DNA of 64,000 nt from Neckera pumila (Eukaryota; Streptophyta; Bryopsida; Hypnales; Neckeraceae). The stretch lies in NCBI GenBank assembly GCA_963969595.1, contig OZ018413.1:3350501-3414500 (forward strand), written 5' to 3'. The translations under genes and the position numbers were made by a program. Positions 59,066 to 64,000 of this stretch are shown here, piece after piece (within the stretch, counting starts at the first letter, position 1; the number at the start of each line of letters is the position of its first letter). The notes below the pieces were generated by a model. The model worked only from the letters and a program-made list of their open reading frames with translations. It was not told the origin of the DNA and ran no database searches.

Positions 59066-61020
59066 TAGTTTGGTCTTTCACTCTTTTTTGGTTTTTTTGT
59101 ATCTTTTTACGACTTAAATTGCACAATTACAAAAAAAAAAGAACTATGAGTCCTAAGTGATGAATTGGGAGCTCATACAAGGCCATTTGTGTTTCTTTAG
59201 CAAATAGACTCTTGATTGTTAGTCCAAACTCTTCAAACTTTCCAGGCAAAATTTACAAAATTGGTAGTTTCTCGATTGCCTAAATGAGATGCAAAAATGG
59301 AAAGTAATACACTATAGCTTGCATGTTACTCATATTCTTTGTATACCTCTTTAAATGCAAATGTTCCAAGCTCAAACTTAATCCTCAAGTGAAGATCAAA
59401 TGAGATTTAATTATCTACCTTTCAAACGAGCAATGCTAATGAACCTCAAGACTTAGGAAAAAGGAATCTTAAATATCTTAAAGTTATTTCCTAATAACAT
59501 GTCTTTTTTAATAAGTTTACAGAAGCATTAAACTTGATATAGCTAATCTCTTTTTATATCTTGGATGATTTTTGTTCTTAGTTGGTTGATCCCTAGCAAT
59601 CCATTGAAAGTTTGATTGATTTTGGCCAATTTTTCTAAATTTGCATTGTGCTTTTTTCTAATGGTAGACAAATGAGTAGACAAACTGACCCATTTGGATG
59701 AAAATTGATTCTATTTTTCCACATTCAAAAACTTTGAAATTGGTTTCTAATAGATGCATAATATAATTTATTAAACATATGTTCAAATTTCTCCTCTCTA
59801 CAAATATAAACTATATATTAGACAATTGACTATTTTTAATATAAATAAAGAAAATTTGTTGTTTGTATTATATTATGTTGATAATCTCATAAATTCATCC
59901 TATCATCCAAAAATAATAATAATAAAACTAGAATCATAAGTTTGAAATTTTTTTAAACTTTGATTCTTCTAAATTGATGAGACACATAGACAAATTAATG
60001 AATACCATCCCCCTCCTATTTTCTTAGTATCCATAATAAAATTCTTCCACATCTTGATCTTACATCCTATATTGAGCCACATCATATGTTGTCTACTTTT
60101 CTCAAGAGCCAATTTGACAAATTTAGATTAGTTTTTTTACTCTTCTTTTGTGATTTCTTATATAGTAGTAGAAATGAATACATGGATCAAACTACACATT
60201 GTATTCTTTAGAAATTCATTAAATATTAAACAAGTCTTTCTTTCTTTGGTCTAAGTTTACTTTACACTATTTAAGGTGACCAATAAATGATAAATCTGTT
60301 CTAAGTGATACCTCTTATCCATTCCAATTCTTAGTTATTACCATAAATGAAGGATGGAATCAACTTGTTTCTACCAAATATTTACATTTAATAAAAAAAA
60401 CAAATTCTATAGAAGCAAAAAATAACATGATCTGTTTATTCCATATAATCTTTTTTTGAAACACAATTTTTCAAACATTTTTGGAATCTAATTTTAGAAT
60501 CATCTCTATTTGACCTACCCGATAGCACTTTAGACTCAGTGTTTGGAATGATTTTTAAAGTTTACTAGCTTCTTTTTTTTAATTCCCATATTGAAACGTT
60601 TTTTAAGTACCAAATCTAGTTATTTTTCTATTTTTCTCTCCAAATAGAAATTTTATAGATTTTTAATTATCTTTTTTTCCAATATGTTCAAATTGCAATC
60701 ATTTTTTTTCCGATTCCACCATCTAATTTTGAACTAGTTGTTGATTTTTTTGTAAACACTACTTATAACTTCTATAGTATAACCTCTTGACTTTTGAGTA
60801 TTTCTTTTCAATGACTTGGTAGCACTTATACTCTTTTTATTCCAAAATGATCTTCCTATTAGATAAAATGTTCTAAATTAAGCTTGAAAATAATAATTTT
60901 TCAAATCCATTTTGACTTGTAAGTAGGGTAAAGTGTTTACCTATCATCCGAAAATTTTTAGTTTTAGTCTTTTGGATTAGTTTTCAAAATGTAGTTCTAG
61001 AATACTAAAAAGTAGGGCTT
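59066..61020. other. AT-rich DNA; relic of a mariner-type terminus at 60830-60868
   Basis: No genes. TACTCTTTTTATTCCAAAAT followed by GATCTTCCTATTAGA resembles the TIR of the element at 21569 (ACTCCCTCCGTTTCAAAATG/ATCTTCTAGTT), suggesting an eroded end. Confidence 0.35.
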
Positions 61021-61238
61021 GGGGGCCCTTCTAAGGGAGTACCCGTGGCCACTGATTTATCGTGTGTGGCATAGTTCCTACGTTGCTTGGGTTATCTTTT
61101 TTATGATGTTTGCCACATTGTCATTTCCGCTCTAATAGGCTATTGCTAGGTCAAATGGTCAATGAAAGGTTTGCGGGTACCTGTACATGGATGCCTAAAT
61201 TAGGTGGTGGTGCCTCAAAAGTAGACTAGGTTCTGGAG

Positions 61239-62492
61239 CTAGTTGGGGTTCAGATTGAAAGGGAGATGGGGCCAATTTGGACAAGGCATAAAATAAATTG
61301 CTAACATTAGAGAAAATTTTGGGTCTTTGGATGGCCAATACTTTTGGCTTGGAAATGAATTCTTTGTTGTATGGAAAAGGCGTAATTCTGATACTTTAGT
61401 CAATTCCAGCCGTTTCCATAAAACTTGCGCATCAATGAGTTGTTGGCGGTACAAGCCGAGTTGGCTTAATTTGCAACACTCAAGCCCGATCTATGTGGCA
61501 TCGCCCGTGCACCATTATTGTATACAAACATTGACCATGTTGGCAACTTAGCACTTGAAGCAATGAAGACAACACATAGATTATTGTATTTTGACTATTC
61601 TATTGTAGCCTGCGAGTACCATTTGGCTTCCGGTTGTCGTGCGTACAATTTTTTTTGAGGTTGAGATTTGGATGGTACAATTTCTAATTATTGTACTTGC
61701 CACATTCTGTCCAATTGCCGAGCGTGGGAACCGGAGGAATGTGGAAATGTCAACGTGGAGATGCTTGCATTATATAGGCCAATAGAATTGCCTCCCACCA
61801 AACGGTTGGTTGATCCATGTTGCCACAGTTAGTGAGTTCAATAACCTTGTAGGATTTTAGATGTGGTTTTGTACAGGAATTTAATCTTGGAAGAAGCAAT
61901 GGCACTTCAAGATGTTACAAACAAAGGAAAAAATAGTGCGAATATAGCATCTGTAGCTTTTGATAGTAGATTTGTGCCTATTGTGAAGAAAGAGGTTCAA
62001 ATTAATCAACAACTCTCTCACTTACTTTCTAGCCTTGCGGGAATTAGAAGCCACAAATATGGATTTATGGTTGGATGGCAGTTTGTATCCAACATAACAG
62101 ATCCAGCAACTAGGAAGCCACCATAGTTTCAAACGATGAAGAGTTACTTAGAATTTGTTTGTCACAGTGTTTCAAGCCTCGTACATAGGATATACAGAAC
62201 ACCTAGTTAGCACTAGCAATGCAATGAAGGGCTTGGAACAGGAATGAAGGAAGACATGGGCTGATTGTCTTTGAGAAATAGTTTGCTTGCAATGCTAAAG
62301 CGCGACATTGACGTTGCTAACAGCAAGTGGGTAGTGTGTTTAGAAGAGCTTCTTGCAAATAGACGCAAAGAGATTGTCCTATTGAAGAGCAAATTTGACG
62401 CATTGAGGTCCAAATGTGTTGGGCTTGAACAAGCCTTGGTTAGGATTGTATTATGCTCTTGTATGCCACAAAGTATTGGTGAATTCAATTAG
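61239..62492 (+). pseudogene. Decayed member of a high-copy non-seed-plant protein family
   Basis: Plus-strand blocks: KTCASMSCWRYKPSWLNLQ and VASPVHHYCIQTLTMLAT (61327-61551), then from 61863 one frame with ILEEAMALQDVTNKGKNSAN, IASVAFDSRFVPIVKKEVQI, NQQLSHLLSSLAGIRSHKYG and FMVGWQFVSN. After a stop at 62124 the same frame continues with MKSYLEFVCHSVSSLVHR and, past three more stops, LKRDIDVANSKWVVCLEELL, ANRRKEIVLLKSKFDALRSK and a C-terminus ending GEFN. From memory, this order matches uncharacterised repeated proteins annotated in liverworts and other non-seed plants, possibly transposon-encoded. No catalytic motif is evident. The stops make it a pseudogene. Confidence 0.55.
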
Positions 62493-62571
62493 TATCCGTT
62501 AGCACCTCGGTCCCATACTTGTGTTTGCTGGAATCGCGTTGTGATTGTAGCCAGAAACATTAGAGAAAAAA

Positions 62572-62783
62572 TTAGCCCTCTGGAGGGCCTCTCCACGCCC
62601 CCCCCCCCCCCCCCCCCCCTTTAATATTCTAAAATTTAGTTTGAAGGGGCTGATAATTTATTTTTTCTCCTATTTCTGCGCAGCTGAAACTGTAGTGACA
62701 ATGGCGCAGGAACCCAGATTTACAAATAAAAAAATAATAAATTAAATAGTAATAATAATAATAATAATAATAACAATATTAAC

Positions 62784-62833
<50 letters not shown>

Positions 62834-63006
62834 TAATTAATCTTTAAAATAAATATTTTAAAAACATTTGCAAAATATGATTGCTTCGGCGAGCAGTCAT
62901 ACACTCTAACTGCTCACCGGGGGTACTTTTCTAACTTGACAGGCCAAGCTTGAAATAGCTTGAAATGTCAATCTAGAGAGGCCCTCCGGAGGGCTGTTTT
63001 TTTCTC
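62572..63006. mobile_element. MITE with microsatellite-filled interior
   Basis: TIRs GAGAAAAAATTAGCCCTCTG/GAGGGCCTCTC and, reverse-complemented, GAGAAAAAAACAGCCCTCCG/GAGGGCCTCTC. The GCCCTCCGGAGGGC core is itself palindromic. Inside are a run of 22 C (62598-62619) and an (ATA)n/(AAT)n tract (62749-62837). No clear target duplication was found. Confidence 0.72.
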
Positions 63007-63036
63007 AAATGAAATTGACAGTGATTCCAAACATGT

Positions 63037-63399
63037 GTGATGTTTACAACAACAAATCAAGCATTGGAAGTAAGGAAGAAGGAAGAGCAAAAGAAGGTGC
63101 TCAAAAATGAAAAGCCAAGGCATTGGAAGAGAGGAAGAAGGTGCTTGAAGTCAAAAAGAAAAGGCAAAGCCAGTGCCAACCCCTACACAATTGGAAGAGC
63201 AAAGAAAGAAGAGAGGACGAAGATGCGCTTTAATGATCAAAAGGTGTCTAAACCAAAGGCCAAGCCAGTGCTATCAATTGCACCAGTCCCAAAAACATTA
63301 GAAGAGCAAAAGAAGGAAGAGAGGAAGAAGGTACGTGAAGATGACAACAAGGGGGAAGAAAGTGAAGAGGAGACAACAACTCTGCATGAGTTTCAATAG
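63037..63399 (+). CDS. Lys/Glu-rich repetitive ORF, uncertain
   Basis: A 120-codon open frame dominated by Lys, Glu and Arg (RKKEEQKKVLKNEKP, TLEEQKKEERKKVREDD, GEESEEETTT). At DNA level it is built from about three degenerate copies of a ~110-bp unit containing GAAGAGCAAAAGAAGGAAGA and AAGCCAGTGC. It could be a disordered coiled-coil tail of the decayed gene to its left, now separated from it by the MITE, or simply low-complexity DNA. No domain is recognised. Confidence 0.3.
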   Translation: MMFTTTNQALEVRKKEEQKKVLKNEKPRHWKRGRRCLKSKRKGKASANPYTIGRAKKEERTKMRFNDQKVSKPKAKPVLSIAPVPKTLEEQKKEERKKVREDDNKGEESEEETTTLHEFQ

Positions 63400-64000
63400 A
63401 CGATGGTGCTAACAAAGGCAGTGACACCAGAGCTAGAACCAGAATTCACCCTCAAGACTAAATAAGAATCTAAAGCTGAGACTAGTCATGAGAATTTTTT
63501 TATATAGCATTTAGGATTAGGTGCTTCAACCTCAGTCTCTCTAAATATCAATGGTTGATGCTATCTAATTGAGCTTTGACAGGATCAATTTAGCACTTTA
63601 TGTATAGTTTAGCTATTGTGAACATTTTGAATAACAAAAATACACATTTTGATATCTTGAGTATTTTGCTTTTTTCACTTTTTTGACATTTCTCACACCA
63701 AATAGAAATATAGTTTGAAACATAGAGTAGGTAGAAATAGGCATTGTATTAGTTGAAAAAAACAATGTTCCGTTTGACAAAATCCAGCCTTACAATAGTT
63801 CCTTTTATGGTTGTTGCATTGGGAACACCCAATTTCTAATACTATATCATTTTCACCATAAACCAAATTGTTTCCACCAAAACCCAAAAAGCTCATGTAG
63901 CACTAGTTCTCAAAAGTTGTCCTAACTAGGTCTTGATAGCTCCTATCTCAAAAGTCTAAGGCAATAGGACTTGTGCTACCGTGTTTCATAGCTTCATGCC
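63400..64000. other. No recognisable feature
   Basis: AT-rich sequence; one short minus-strand frame (63693-63896) without features. Confidence 0.4.

Noticed and set aside
1..64000. CRISPR arrays, bacterial operons, rRNA or tRNA genes
   Set aside because: The window is plant nuclear DNA. Repeats lack CRISPR spacing, and no tRNA A-box/B-box pair with cloverleaf or any rRNA segment was recognised by eye.

Overview
This is nuclear DNA from a land plant. Three things support that: two spliced genes with chloroplast or cytosolic-ribosome products, plant-type telomere-like repeats (TTTAGGG read as AACCCTAAA) and Stowaway-type MITEs. A non-seed lineage (liverwort, moss, lycophyte or fern) fits best. 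The Ty3/gypsy remnant carries a full chromodomain of the fungal/bryophyte/lycophyte style rather than the usual seed-plant style. Two decayed ORF clusters (1.6-2.9 kb and 61.2-62.5 kb) resemble, from memory, high-copy uncharacterised protein families annotated in non-seed plants. The species cannot be named from this window.

Only two genes look intact. (1) A six-exon plus-strand gene at 15.8-19.7 kb encodes a 255-residue chloroplast-targeted protein with a DUF4864-like domain; all five introns are GT-AG and all phases match. (2) A two-exon minus-strand gene at 23.6-24.8 kb encodes ribosomal protein eL31 (120 residues), with a telo-box upstream. The two genes are convergent and lie about 3.9 kb apart.

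The rest is a graveyard of mobile elements. From left to right it holds: a TGTTGCC-motif region with a TATA box (0-0.9 kb); a decayed transposase-like gene (1.6-2.9 kb); an inverted-repeat element and a ~95-bp tandem array (3.1-4.2 kb); decayed, perhaps cystatin-like segments (4.5-5.6 kb); TIR elements including a TTAA-flanked element with a hAT-type element nested inside it (7-11 kb); the DUF4864 gene; two Stowaway/mariner elements and another TTAA element (20-23 kb); the eL31 gene; long AT-rich DNA; unrecognised minus-strand exon-like segments (30.9-34.1 kb); a CBP60 pseudogene (34.4-34.7 kb); a truncated chromovirus integrase and LTR (35.4-36.8 kb); a Harbinger transposase pseudogene (36.9-37.7 kb); GC-rich minisatellite blocks (41.5-43.1, 45.6-46.1, 47.6-50.0 and 56.9-57.3 kb); a 740-bp foldback element (46.2-47.0 kb); a ~220-bp tandem repeat split by a 2.5-kb TIR insertion that itself holds a second hAT copy (50.5-53.9 kb); an LTR-like promoter region on the minus strand (57.5-59.1 kb); and a decayed ORF cluster, a microsatellite-rich MITE and a Lys/Glu-rich ORF (61.2-63.4 kb).

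The most interesting signals are a family of nonautonomous elements with TTAA target sites and CCCCTAAA termini (piggyBac-like by target site, unusual for a land plant), a shared GC-rich minisatellite motif that twice sits just upstream of a TATA box, and the two families of decayed non-seed-plant proteins. Homology statements rest on reading the sequence and on memory of the families; no database search was run.
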